From Gemmatimonadota bacterium (GTDB lineage Bacteria; Gemmatimonadota; Gemmatimonadetes; Gemmatimonadales; GWC2-71-9): a DNA stretch of 64,000 bases. This document shows, in pieces, positions 16,482 to 24,251 of this stretch (position 1 is its first letter; each line of letters begins with the position of its first letter). The stretch covers positions 62,001 through 126,000 of the forward strand of contig JAKLGU010000007.1 in the NCBI GenBank assembly GCA_022710485.1, given 5' to 3'. The position numbers were made by a program, and so were the translations under genes. The notes beneath the pieces were generated by a model that worked only from the letters and a program-made list of their open reading frames with translations, was not told where the DNA came from and made no database searches.

Positions 16482-16717
16482 GGGTGTCTCTCCTTGTGAC
16501 GGGATGGGACCGTCGGGTGCGGTCGTGAATGGCACCAAGGTAGACCCGCACCGGTGTGGTGGGGGTGAAAGGAGGGTGAAGGTTCCTTGAATCGCTCCTA
16601 CCCCGTGATCGGTGTTGATCCCGATGGTACAAACGGGCTATTGGCGCGCGCGGACGCGCGCGACACTGTTCACCTACGGGAGGGCTCCCGGTACCACGGA
16701 CGAATGGAGCAGGATCA

Positions 16718-17068
16718 ATGGACCAGGACGCATCGATGTATCCGACCCCGAGCGCGGCGCTCTCGGCCAAGCGGCGGGACCTGGCGCCCGAGACCGATCA
16801 CGCTTTCCGGGAGTTCAGCCGGCAAGTGTTTGCGGCGGGGGCGCTGGATGCGAAGACCAAGCAGTTGATGGCCGTGGCGGTGGCGCATGTGACCCAGTGT
16901 CCCTACTGCATCCGGGGGCACACGAAGGGGGCGCTGCATGCCGGTGCCACGGAGCAGGAGATCATGGAGGCGATCTGGGTCGGCGCGGAAATGCGCGCGG
17001 GGGGCGCATTTGCGCATTCGGTGATTGCGCTCCAGGCGATGGCGGATCAGGCGGCGCCCGCCCCGTGA
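16718..17068 (+). CDS. AhpD-like carboxymuconolactone decarboxylase family protein
   Basis: A 116-residue compact AhpD-core protein. It carries TQCPYCIRGHTKGAL with the CxxC and trailing His of the peroxidase-type active site, and EIMEAIWVGAEMRAGGAF typical of the short subfamily. The likely role is thiol-dependent peroxide or redox relay. The gene is divergent from the hemerythrin gene; the 236 bases between hold their promoters but no clear motif. The stop overlaps the GTG start of the next gene (GTGA). Confidence 0.88.
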   Translation: MDQDASMYPTPSAALSAKRRDLAPETDHAFREFSRQVFAAGALDAKTKQLMAVAVAHVTQCPYCIRGHTKGALHAGATEQEIMEAIWVGAEMRAGGAFAHSVIALQAMADQAAPAP

Positions 17069-17736
17069 CCCTCGCGACACCAACCGGAGCCGCCCGGATT
17101 CCACCCGACGCGACGCTCGCGGCGGTCCTGGACATGGTGCGGGCCTGTCGCGCCTGCGAGGCGGAGTTGCCGCTCGGTCCGCGCCCGGTGCTCTGTGCCG
17201 GAGTGACCGCCCGCATTCTCGTGGTAGGGCAGGCGCCCGGGCTCCGGGTCCACACCACCGGTGTTCCCTGGGACGACCCGAGCGGCGAACGGCTGCGGCG
17301 GTGGATGGGAGTCGAGCCGGAAACCTTCTATGACGCAGCACGGATCGCGATCATCCCCATGGGATACTGCTACCCGGGCCGGGGCAACGGCGGTGATGTG
17401 GCGCCGCGGCGCGAATGCGCCAGCCTCTGGCTCCCACACCTCCTGGCACGGCTGCCCGGCGTCGAGTTGACCTTGCTGGTCGGACAGTACGCCCAGCGTC
17501 ACTTCCTGGCCGGCCGCCGCAAGCCCACGCTCTCCGCAACGGTCCGGGCCTGGCGGGAATACGAGCCGGAGTTCCTGCCGCTTCCCCATCCGTCGCCGCG
17601 CAATCAGCCGTGGATCCAGCGGAACCCCTGGTTCGAGCGCCAGGTGGTGCCGGCGTTGCGTGCCCGAATCCGGGCACTGACGCGAGGGTGCGGGGGACCG
17701 CGGTCACCTAACCCACCCGCGCCCGAGGTTCCGTGA
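17065..17736 (+). CDS. Uracil-DNA glycosylase family protein
   Basis: A 223-residue member of the uracil-DNA glycosylase superfamily. Motif A appears as VVGQAPGLRVHTTGVPWDD and the second motif as PLPHPSPRN; both flank the substrate pocket in this superfamily. Cysteines in ACRACEAELPLGPRPVLCAG could be part of an Fe-S cluster, but the spacing does not clearly match family 4 enzymes. It probably excises damaged bases. The GTG start overlaps the AhpD-like stop, so these two genes are coupled. Confidence 0.8.
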   Translation: MTLATPTGAARIPPDATLAAVLDMVRACRACEAELPLGPRPVLCAGVTARILVVGQAPGLRVHTTGVPWDDPSGERLRRWMGVEPETFYDAARIAIIPMGYCYPGRGNGGDVAPRRECASLWLPHLLARLPGVELTLLVGQYAQRHFLAGRRKPTLSATVRAWREYEPEFLPLPHPSPRNQPWIQRNPWFERQVVPALRARIRALTRGCGGPRSPNPPAPEVP

Positions 17737-17749
17737 CTGCGATTATTTA

Positions 17750-17767
17750 TCAAGGCCATTGCCTTGA
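17750..17767. promoter_or_regulatory. Inverted repeat, candidate operator of the SufR-like regulator
   Basis: TCAAGGC (17750-17756) and GCCTTGA (17761-17767) form perfect 7-base arms around CATT. The right arm overlaps the -35 hexamer of the promoter that follows. Placement is right for a repressor site, and a dimeric winged-helix regulator is encoded second in the operon. The binding partner is inferred. Confidence 0.55.
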
Positions 17768-17792
17768 CAATATCAATGCGTGACCCTAAGCT
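17764..17792 (+). promoter_or_regulatory. Sigma70-type promoter of the Mrp-NnrS-DUF2249 operon
   Basis: TTGACA at 17764-17769 is a perfect -35 hexamer; after 17 bases, TAAGCT at 17787-17792 is a fair -10. It lies about 65 bases before the first gene and is the clearest promoter in the window. Confidence 0.65.
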
Positions 17793-17858
17793 GCCCTTCG
17801 GGGAGTCCATTCGCCGCGGCACTGGAGGCTGGATACCCCATCGAGGGAGGGAGGACAG

Positions 17859-18227
17859 ATGATCCGAATCCGACGCGCCTACGAGCCCGCCGCCCACGAT
17901 GGGTCACGCGTCATTCTTGTCGACCGACTCTGGCCGCGCGGCGTCCGCAAGACGGCGCTCAAGCTGGACGCCTGGCTCAAGGACGTGGCTCCAAGCACCG
18001 AGCTCCGCCGGTGGTTCGGCCATGATCCCGAGAAGTGGCGAGAGTTCCACCGTCGCTACTCCCATGAGCTGGAGCGCAACCCTGGTGCATTGACGCCGCT
18101 GCTCGTGGCCGCTGCGGCCGGCGACGTGACGCTGCTGTACGCCGCGCACGACACCGAGCACAACCAGGCGGTGGTCCTGAAGGAGTTCCTCGACACGATG
18201 ATGGCCGATCAGGTGGGACGCCGATGA
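17859..18227 (+). CDS. DUF488 family protein
   Basis: A 122-residue soluble protein of the DUF488 family, recognised by ILVDRLWPRGVRK near residue 24, WFGHDPEKWREFHRRY near 52 and LLYAAHDTEHNQAVVLKEFL near the end. The biochemical role is not established; the family is often linked to stress or nitrogen-oxide gene clusters. A strong ribosome site, GGGAGGGAGG, precedes the ATG. It is the first gene of an eleven-gene coupled operon, and its stop overlaps the start of the SufR-like regulator (ATGA). Confidence 0.88.
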   Translation: MIRIRRAYEPAAHDGSRVILVDRLWPRGVRKTALKLDAWLKDVAPSTELRRWFGHDPEKWREFHRRYSHELERNPGALTPLLVAAAAGDVTLLYAAHDTEHNQAVVLKEFLDTMMADQVGRR

Positions 18228-18853
18228 TCAGCGCCCCAGGCCTCGGTGAAAGCCAGCGATCCATCCTTGACCTGCTCAAGCGTCGGGGTCACGCCACCAT
18301 TCCCGAATTGGCGGCCGAAGTGGGGCTCAACATCGAGACGATCCGTGGACACCTGAAGTCGCTGGTCGGTGCCGGGCTGGTGCGGCGCGAGGGAACCCAG
18401 CGCAGCGGTCCCGGCCGCCCGGAGGTGGTGTACGGCCTCACGCCGGAGGCCGACCCGCTCTTTCCGCGTCGAGAGGGAGAAACCCTCCGGGATCTCGCGG
18501 CGCACCTGGTCAAGTCGGGGCAGGCCGAAGTGCTCCGGGAATTCTTCGAGCGGCGCATCGGCGGACGCCGGGCCGATGCACTGGCGCGGGTGCGTCACCT
18601 CCGGGGCCGGGCGCGAGTCGCCGAAGTGGCACGAATCTTTTCGGAGCTCGGATTCATGGCGGTGGTCGAGGAGGACGACGGCGCACCACGCCTCCGCCTA
18701 TGCCACTGCCCGATTCGCGAGTTGGTCCGCTCGACGCGGATCCCATGCGTGGCGGAAATCGGGCTCATCAGGAGACTGCTCGGCGAGGAGCTGACCCGGG
18801 TGAGCTACATGCCGGCCGGAGACACCTCCTGCGCATACCGGATGGAGGCGTAA
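18224..18853 (+). CDS. SufR-like Fe-S transcription regulator
   Basis: A 209-residue regulator. Residues 8-75 form a winged helix-turn-helix (SILDLLKRRGHATIPELAAE, then IETIRGHLKSLVGAGLV). The C-terminal part has Cys160, Cys162, Cys175 and Cys203 in CHCPIRELVRSTRIPC and GDTSCAYRM, resembling the cluster ligands of SufR, a repressor that loses its grip on DNA when its [4Fe-4S] cluster is damaged or missing. It therefore probably senses NO, oxygen or Fe-S status and controls its own operon through the inverted repeat at 17750. The stop and the next start share TAATG. Confidence 0.85.
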   Translation: MISAPGLGESQRSILDLLKRRGHATIPELAAEVGLNIETIRGHLKSLVGAGLVRREGTQRSGPGRPEVVYGLTPEADPLFPRREGETLRDLAAHLVKSGQAEVLREFFERRIGGRRADALARVRHLRGRARVAEVARIFSELGFMAVVEEDDGAPRLRLCHCPIRELVRSTRIPCVAEIGLIRRLLGEELTRVSYMPAGDTSCAYRMEA

Positions 18854-19938
18854 TGCTCACGGAAGCTGCCGTTCGGGCGGCGTTGGCGGAGGTTCCCTAT
18901 CCGGGGCTCAAGCGGGATATCGTGGCCCTCGGGCTGGTGCGCTCGATTGCGGTTCGCAACGACCGAGTCCACGTGTCCCTCCGGATCTCAACGGCGCGCG
19001 AGGATGTGCCGAATCGGCTCCGCGAGGCAATTGGCGACCGACTGGCCCGCGCTGGCGCCGTGCGCGCTGAAATCCAGATCCTCACGCCTGAACCCGCCGC
19101 CTCCACCCAGGCACTGCCCGCGGCCGATCGGGTCCGCCTGCCTGGCGTCGGGCATGTCATCGCGGTCGGCGCGGGGAAGGGCGGCGTCGGCAAGAGCACC
19201 GTTGCCGTCAACCTGGCGCTGGCGCTCCAGGACTTGGGCCTTCGTGTCGGCGTGCTCGACGCCGATATCTACGGCCCCTCGGTCCCGGTGCTCATGGGTA
19301 TTGAGGATGGCGCTCGCCACGTCCGGATGACGGAGCAGCACCAGATCATTCCGCTTCAGGCGTTCGGGATGCCGGTGGTCTCGTTCGGCTTCTTCCTCGG
19401 CGCCAAGTCACCCGCGGTCTGGCGCGGCCCGCTGGTCGGCAAGGCGGTCAAACAATTTGCGCGGGGTGTCGTCTGGCCGGAGCTGGATGTGCTCGTCGTG
19501 GACCTCCCGCCGGGCACCGGTGACGTGCCGCTCTCCCTGGCCGAAGCCATCGAGGTGGACGGGGCACTGGTGGTGACGACGCCCCAGCGCCTGTCGACCT
19601 TGGAGGCGGGCAAGGCCATCGAAATGTTCCGGAAGCTCGGAGTGCCCGTGCTCGGCGTGGTCGAGAACATGAGCGAGGCGATCTGCGGGTGCGGCCGGGC
19701 CTCGCACCCCTTCGGGCAGGGGGGAGGCGCGGCGCTCAGCGAAAAGCTGGAGTGTTCACTCCTCGCCCGCGTACCCTTCGAGGAACGCACCGTCATCGGC
19801 GGGGACGCCGGCGCACCGGCGATGATTTACGATCCGGACGGGGCCAGCGCCCTTGTCTTCAGTGGGCTGGCGCGGACGGTGTCCGACGCGCTGGGCCTGC
19901 ACGCGGTCGCCTCCCCCGACCCGGTGCATGCCTCGTGA
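18853..19938 (+). CDS. Mrp/ApbC-type Fe-S carrier ATPase with CxC motif
   Basis: A 361-residue Mrp/NBP35-family protein. Residues 1-80 are a MIP18-like domain; the P-loop ATPase follows with GKGGVGKST at 108-116 and DLPPGTGDVPLS near 218. These proteins bind and transfer [4Fe-4S] clusters as dimers. The bridging cysteines are normally CxxC; here Cys278 and Cys280 lie in ICGCGRASHPFG, a CxC spacing with one residue missing. This may change cluster binding. Overlaps on both sides (TAATG and GTGA) couple it to the regulator and to the NnrS-like gene. Confidence 0.92.
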   Translation: MLTEAAVRAALAEVPYPGLKRDIVALGLVRSIAVRNDRVHVSLRISTAREDVPNRLREAIGDRLARAGAVRAEIQILTPEPAASTQALPAADRVRLPGVGHVIAVGAGKGGVGKSTVAVNLALALQDLGLRVGVLDADIYGPSVPVLMGIEDGARHVRMTEQHQIIPLQAFGMPVVSFGFFLGAKSPAVWRGPLVGKAVKQFARGVVWPELDVLVVDLPPGTGDVPLSLAEAIEVDGALVVTTPQRLSTLEAGKAIEMFRKLGVPVLGVVENMSEAICGCGRASHPFGQGGGAALSEKLECSLLARVPFEERTVIGGDAGAPAMIYDPDGASALVFSGLARTVSDALGLHAVASPDPVHAS

Positions 19939-21200
19939 GCGGCGGGCCCGGCATCGGCCTGGCGGCGGCCAAGGCTCCCCCCTTTCGACTTCCGGGGGAG
20001 CATTTCACCGCGGGCATGACCTTCCTGGTCCTCGGCTCCATCGGGCTCGTGCTCGTTGCCAGGGACCTGGCCGCCGGCGCCTTTCCGCTCCCTGCGGTTC
20101 TCGGCGTGACGCATCTCTTTACCCTGGGCTGGATGACCACGTCCATCATGGGGGCGCTCTACCAGTTCCTTCCCGTGGCGCTCGGCGAACCGATCAAGTC
20201 GGTTCCCGCCGGCCACGTTGCCTTTGCCCTGTACGTGCCGGGCGTCGCCGTGTTCGTGGCCGGCCTGATCTTCGAGATCTCACCGCTGATGCTGGTCGGC
20301 GCAGCGTCGCTCGGCACCGGACTGCTTGTCTTCATCATCAACCTGGCCGCCACGCTGCTGCGGGCCACCGCGCGCGACCTCACCTGGTGGGCGCTCGCCG
20401 GGGCGGATCTGTTCCTGTTGGTGACGCTCGTCCTGGGCCTGGCGCTCGCCGGCAACCGGCAGTGGGGTTTTCTTGGCGTCGAGCGGCCGGTCGCGCTCCG
20501 CACCCACCTGCACGTCGCCCTGTTCGGGTGGGTTCTCCTGGTCATCGCCGGCGTTGCCCACCGGCTCCTGCCGATGTTCCTGCTGAGCCACGGCGCCGGG
20601 GACCGCTTCGCCAGGGCGGCGGTCGGGTTGCTGGCCGCCGGCGCCGCGACGCTCACGGTGGGGCATCATGGGCCGGCAATCGTCAGCCGCTGGCTTCCGA
20701 CACTCCTGTTCGGTGGCGGCCTCGTGGCCCTGCTGCTCCAGGCGCGGGCATTTTATCGCCATCGGCATCGGCCCGCACTCGATCCTGGCATGCGATCGGC
20801 CGCGTTCGCCCTTGGTGTGCTGGCGGCGGCGCTTGTGCTCGCCGCCGTGGCGCTGCTCATCGACCCGTCTCCGCGCGCGTCGCTGGCCTACGTCCTGGCC
20901 CTGGTGCTGGGCATCAGCCTCTTCGTTGCGGCGCTCTACTACAAGATTGTCCCCTTCCTCGTCTGGTATCATCGGTTCGGACCGCTGGCCGGCAAGGGGA
21001 AGATCTCACGGGTGAGCGACCTCTATTCCGCGCGCCTGGCTGGGGCAGCCGGCGCCCTGCTCCTGCTCGGCGTTGCGCTGCTCCTGGTCGGCGTGGTGGC
21101 GGCGCAGGCCGGGATCGCGCGGACCGGCGCCCTGCTCTGGACATCCGGAGTCATGGTCGAGGCTGCCCAAATGCTTGCGCTGGCACGGAGAACCCCATGA
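19935..21200 (+). CDS. NnrS-like polytopic membrane protein
   Basis: A 421-residue protein with about 12 helices. Histidines lie in or next to helices, as in heme-binding NnrS and oxidase-like proteins: GVTHLFTLGWMTT, RTHLHVALFGWVLL, GVAHRLLPMFLLSH and TVGHHGPA. NnrS contains heme and copper and lessens NO stress. Similarity here is one of pattern, so the assignment is tentative. The GTG start overlaps the Mrp stop (GTGA) and the stop overlaps the next start (ATGA). It could be the membrane receptor or carrier of the operon. Confidence 0.68.
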   Translation: MSGGPGIGLAAAKAPPFRLPGEHFTAGMTFLVLGSIGLVLVARDLAAGAFPLPAVLGVTHLFTLGWMTTSIMGALYQFLPVALGEPIKSVPAGHVAFALYVPGVAVFVAGLIFEISPLMLVGAASLGTGLLVFIINLAATLLRATARDLTWWALAGADLFLLVTLVLGLALAGNRQWGFLGVERPVALRTHLHVALFGWVLLVIAGVAHRLLPMFLLSHGAGDRFARAAVGLLAAGAATLTVGHHGPAIVSRWLPTLLFGGGLVALLLQARAFYRHRHRPALDPGMRSAAFALGVLAAALVLAAVALLIDPSPRASLAYVLALVLGISLFVAALYYKIVPFLVWYHRFGPLAGKGKISRVSDLYSARLAGAAGALLLLGVALLLVGVVAAQAGIARTGALLWTSGVMVEAAQMLALARRTP

Positions 21201-21511
21201 CCCAGGCCGCCTTTCCCGGTGCCCCCCTCGACGGGCTCGTGTGGGACGCGCTCCGCACCGTCATTGATCCTGAAATCGGGCTCGACATCGTCACCCTGGG
21301 GCTGGTGTACGACCTCGAGGTCGACGGGCCCGCCGTGACGGTCACGTACACCCTCACCACGCCGGGCTGTCCGATGGAGCGACTCATCACGGCCAACCTC
21401 GTGGAGGCGGTGTCCATGCTGCCGGGCGTGGAGCGGGTCGAGCCGCGCCTGATCTGGGATCCACGCTGGCATGCGGGAATGATCAACGAGAACTCGGAGG
21501 ACGCGAAATGA
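21197..21511 (+). CDS. MIP18/DUF59-family metal-sulfur cluster assembly protein
   Basis: A 104-residue single-domain protein of the MIP18 family. It has VIDPEIGLDIVTLGLVYDL and TLTTPGCPMERLI, with the reactive Cys in TPGCPM. Relatives such as SufT, PaaD and Cia2 help insert Fe-S clusters into target enzymes. The Mrp protein of the same operon already has such a domain, so this may be a separate targeting factor. Coupled on both sides by ATGA. Confidence 0.92.
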   Translation: MTQAAFPGAPLDGLVWDALRTVIDPEIGLDIVTLGLVYDLEVDGPAVTVTYTLTTPGCPMERLITANLVEAVSMLPGVERVEPRLIWDPRWHAGMINENSEDAK

Positions 21512-22386
21512 ATCGCAGACGGATGGACACGATGAGCTCGATGGCGACTGCCGCGTCAGTCGCCCCACGGCCGAAGGCACTCGATGGCATTGCCCCGGAG
21601 CTGCTTGTGGAACTCGACGTGCGCGAGGATCTCCGCAGCGGGCGGGAGCCGTTCAGCCTCATCATGGCGGCTCGGCAGCGGGTGCCCGAGGGCGGCGCCC
21701 TGTCGGTGCGCGCCATTTTCGAGCCGGTACCGCTGTACAAGGTGATGGAGAAGCAAGGCCTTGAGCACTACACCGAACAGCTCGGAGCCGAGGACTGGCG
21801 GGTGTGGTTTTATCCGCGGGCCGAGTCCGCCGCCCCGCCAGCCGCTGCAGCCCAAGCCGGGTCGGTCCCATCCGGCGTGGAGGTGGACCCCGGCGTGGTC
21901 ATCCTCGATGTGCGGGAATTGGAGCCGCCGGAGCCGATGGTCCGGACGCTGGAGGCCCTGGAATTGCTCCCGCCCGGCGGTACGCTGCTGCAGGTCAACG
22001 TGCGGGTGCCCCAGTTCCTGCTTCCGCTGCTCGAGGAGCGGGGCTTCACGTACGAGATTCGAGAGCAGGGCCCCGGCCTGGTCCGGGTGTTCATCCGCCA
22101 TCGTGTGGCGGGCACGCCGGACCAGTCACCTCATTCGCGAGGCACCACAATGGCAACGCTCCGCACGCTCGATGTCCGGGTCATTCCCCCCCGGGAAAAG
22201 CACCCCACGATTTTCAGTACCTTTTCCGCCCTGGCGCCGGGCGAGTCGTTCGTCCTGGTCAACGACCACGACCCGAAGCCGCTCCGCTACCAGTTCGACT
22301 ACGAGCACGCCGGCCAATTCGGGTGGGAGTATCTCGAGGAGGGGCCGGCGGTGTGGCGTGTGGAGATTTCACGCACGGAGGGATGA
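21508..22386 (+). CDS. Protein with three DUF2249 domains
   Basis: A 292-residue soluble protein with three DUF2249 repeats: about residues 30-105 (LDVREDLRSGREPFSLIM to EDWRVWFYP), 130-200 (VVILDVRELEPPEPMVRTLE to GLVRVFIRH) and 217-290 (TLDVRVIPPREKHPTIF to WRVEISR). The third has the usual FVLVNDHDPKPLRYQFD. DUF2249 is a TusA-like fold often encoded beside hemerythrin, MIP18 and nitrogen-oxide genes; the biochemical role is unclear. Linkers are rich in Ala and Pro. Coupled to its neighbours by ATGA. Confidence 0.87.
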   Translation: MNRRRMDTMSSMATAASVAPRPKALDGIAPELLVELDVREDLRSGREPFSLIMAARQRVPEGGALSVRAIFEPVPLYKVMEKQGLEHYTEQLGAEDWRVWFYPRAESAAPPAAAAQAGSVPSGVEVDPGVVILDVRELEPPEPMVRTLEALELLPPGGTLLQVNVRVPQFLLPLLEERGFTYEIREQGPGLVRVFIRHRVAGTPDQSPHSRGTTMATLRTLDVRVIPPREKHPTIFSTFSALAPGESFVLVNDHDPKPLRYQFDYEHAGQFGWEYLEEGPAVWRVEISRTEG

Positions 22387-23123
22387 TGCGGCTCGGTCTC
22401 AGCTCCGAGGCGGCCCCGGATGCCTCGCTCGGGGACCTGATTCGGTTTGCCACGCGGCGCGGGTTGGCGACGCTGGAGCTGCGGGAGGGCGACGCCCATG
22501 GCATCGCGCCGGGGTCGAGCGCGACGGATGCCGCGGCCGCGGCGGAATCGGTGCGCGCCGCCGGGCTCACCATCGCGGGGTACCGCACCGACCGCCTCGA
22601 GGATGCGGATTGGCTCGCGCGACTCTCCGGGTCGCTGGCCGCCGCGGTGCTGTTGGCTGGTCCGGTGCCCCTGACGGCCCGCGTGGCGCGCGGTGAGCGG
22701 ATCAAGGCGGCCCGGGGGGAGGTGGCCATCGTCCTCCGCGGAGAGTCAGCGGTGTGGGACGGCCTCGTCTGCCATGCCGCGGGACTGCCGCTGGCGTGGG
22801 AGGCCGACCCCCGCCTCGGCCCGGTGGGTACAATGGCCGCGTCGTTACTCGATCGATTTGGGGGCGCCCTTGGCCACATTCGACTGATCGGTGGCGGGCC
22901 GGAGGCTGCGCGGCAGGATGGCGCGGGGATCGGTGACCTGATGAGCCAGTTGGCCCTCCACGGGTACACCGGAACGCTGGTCCTGGCACCGAGTGCGCCC
23001 CGCTTCGGCGTGGCGTGGCAGCACTGGCTGGGCCGCCGCGGAGGCTGGGGCTGCGGAGGCAGCGATACAGCGTCGTCGTTGGTGCCGATGGAAGGACGTC
23101 CCGTCACGGGAGGACAGGAATGA
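22383..23123 (+). CDS. TIM-barrel (xylose-isomerase-like) protein
   Basis: A 246-residue protein whose repeating strand-helix pattern resembles AP-endonuclease-2/xylose-isomerase-like TIM barrels: MRLGLSSEA, LIRFATRRGLATLELREGD, LTIAGYRTDR, LGHIRLIGGGPEA and YTGTLVLAPSAPRF. I cannot see a full set of metal ligands. The C-terminus (RRGGWGCGGSDTASSLVP) is not barrel-like. The start is ambiguous between two adjacent ATG codons; the first overlaps the DUF2249 stop. Its place between two DUF2249 genes is unusual, and its reaction is unknown. Confidence 0.62.
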   Translation: MMRLGLSSEAAPDASLGDLIRFATRRGLATLELREGDAHGIAPGSSATDAAAAAESVRAAGLTIAGYRTDRLEDADWLARLSGSLAAAVLLAGPVPLTARVARGERIKAARGEVAIVLRGESAVWDGLVCHAAGLPLAWEADPRLGPVGTMAASLLDRFGGALGHIRLIGGGPEAARQDGAGIGDLMSQLALHGYTGTLVLAPSAPRFGVAWQHWLGRRGGWGCGGSDTASSLVPMEGRPVTGGQE

Positions 23124-23371
23124 GCGACATGGTCATGCTGGACATCCGGCCGGTGGAACCGAAGTATCGGTTCGACCGGATCATGACGGCGTACGAGGAT
23201 CTTGCCGAGACCGAAACCCTGGAACTCACGGTGGATCACGATCCGAAGTGCATGTATTACGCGCTCCGGGCCACGCGTGGGGACGACGCTTTCCGGTTCG
23301 ACTATGTCGAGAACGGGCCCGAGACCTGGCGGGTGTGGGTGCGGAAAGCTAAAGAGAAAGCGAGGTCCTGA
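23120..23371 (+). CDS. Single-domain DUF2249 protein
   Basis: An 83-residue protein made of one DUF2249 domain: LDIRPVEPKYRFDRIM, then LELTVDHDPKCMYYALRA and FDYVENGPETWRVWV. A Cys in DPKCMYY replaces the usual Pro/Leu region and may be reactive. It is the fourth DUF2249 domain in the operon. It starts by ATGA overlap with the TIM-barrel gene and ends by TGATG overlap with the cupin gene. Confidence 0.88.
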   Translation: MSDMVMLDIRPVEPKYRFDRIMTAYEDLAETETLELTVDHDPKCMYYALRATRGDDAFRFDYVENGPETWRVWVRKAKEKARS

Positions 23372-23742
23372 TGTCGTCGATTGAGCGACAGCTGTCCGGC
23401 GAGGTGATGGTCGTGGAACTTCGTGGGGAACCGGAGCGAATCCCGCCGGGCGGTCGGTCGGCCCGGACCCTGCTCAAGAACGGGCCGCTCCGCGCCACGC
23501 TGGTGAGTATTGCACCTGGCGGGCACATTCCAGAACATCACGCCGATGGACCGATCACGGTGCAGCCGCTCGAGGGGCGCATCCAGTTCACTGCGCTGGG
23601 CAAAGTGCGCGATATCGGTCCCGGCCAGTTGCTGTCGGTCGGAACCGGGGTGCGGCATGCGGTGGCCTCGGCGTCGGGCGCCAGCTTCCTTCTGACCGTG
23701 GCCTGGGTGGAGGCGTCCGCCGATCCGCCGAGGTTCTCATGA
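23371..23742 (+). CDS. Small cupin-domain protein
   Basis: A 123-residue single cupin. Metal-binding motif 1 is in IAPGGHIPEHHADGPITV (His residues and the nearby polar residues) and motif 2 in GTGVRHAVASASG. The barrel would hold one metal ion, probably iron, zinc or nickel. Small cupins of this kind act as metal-dependent enzymes or small-molecule sensors. Coupled on both sides to the DUF2249 and DinB-like genes. Confidence 0.87.
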   Translation: MSSIERQLSGEVMVVELRGEPERIPPGGRSARTLLKNGPLRATLVSIAPGGHIPEHHADGPITVQPLEGRIQFTALGKVRDIGPGQLLSVGTGVRHAVASASGASFLLTVAWVEASADPPRFS

Positions 23743-24251
23743 GTGGAGCCGAGGCCTGGCTCGGCGGCCCAGTGGAGGGCGTCCCTCCGTTGCTCATGCC
23801 GGTGGCGCACGCGCTCATCCAGACTGTCACTGACGTCCGGCGCGCCGCCGCCGACCTGACCACCGACGAACTGTGGGCACGACCGGGTGGGGTGGCCGCT
23901 GTCGGTTTCCACTTGCGGCACATTGCCGGGAGTACCGATCGGCTTCTCACTTACGCCCGCGGCGTTGCGCTGACGCCCGACCAACGCGCCGCCATCGAGC
24001 TGGAAGGGGTACCTGGTACGCCGCCGGCCTCGGTGGAAGCGCTGCTGGCGGCGGTCCGTCGGGAGGTGGACGCTGCGCTGGACGTCCTGCGCGGGACTCC
24101 GGCCGACGGATTGCTGGATTTTCGCGGTGTTGGGAAGGCGCAGCGGCCGAGCGACGTAATTGGGCTCCTTTCGCATGCCGCACTGCATGCCCAACGGCAC
24201 GCTGGGCAGGTCATTACGACGGTCAAGTTGATGCGGGGCCAGGCGCGGTGA
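23739..24251 (+). CDS. DinB-like four-helix metal-binding protein
   Basis: A 170-residue DinB/YfiT-superfamily protein. The metal ligands would be the His in VGFHLRHIAGSTDRLL and the pair in LLSHAALHAQRHAGQV. Members include thiol transferases that use bacillithiol, mycothiol or similar thiols. No DNA-damage context is seen, so a thiol or metal function is more likely than a repair role. Coupled to the cupin gene by ATGA and to the FolD-like gene by GTGA. Confidence 0.83.
   Translation: MSGAEAWLGGPVEGVPPLLMPVAHALIQTVTDVRRAAADLTTDELWARPGGVAAVGFHLRHIAGSTDRLLTYARGVALTPDQRAAIELEGVPGTPPASVEALLAAVRREVDAALDVLRGTPADGLLDFRGVGKAQRPSDVIGLLSHAALHAQRHAGQVITTVKLMRGQAR

Noticed and set aside
17750..17767. 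FNR/Dnr-type box
   Set aside because: The arms TCAAGGC/GCCTTGA do not match TTGAT-N4-ATCAA; a SufR-like operator is a better guess.
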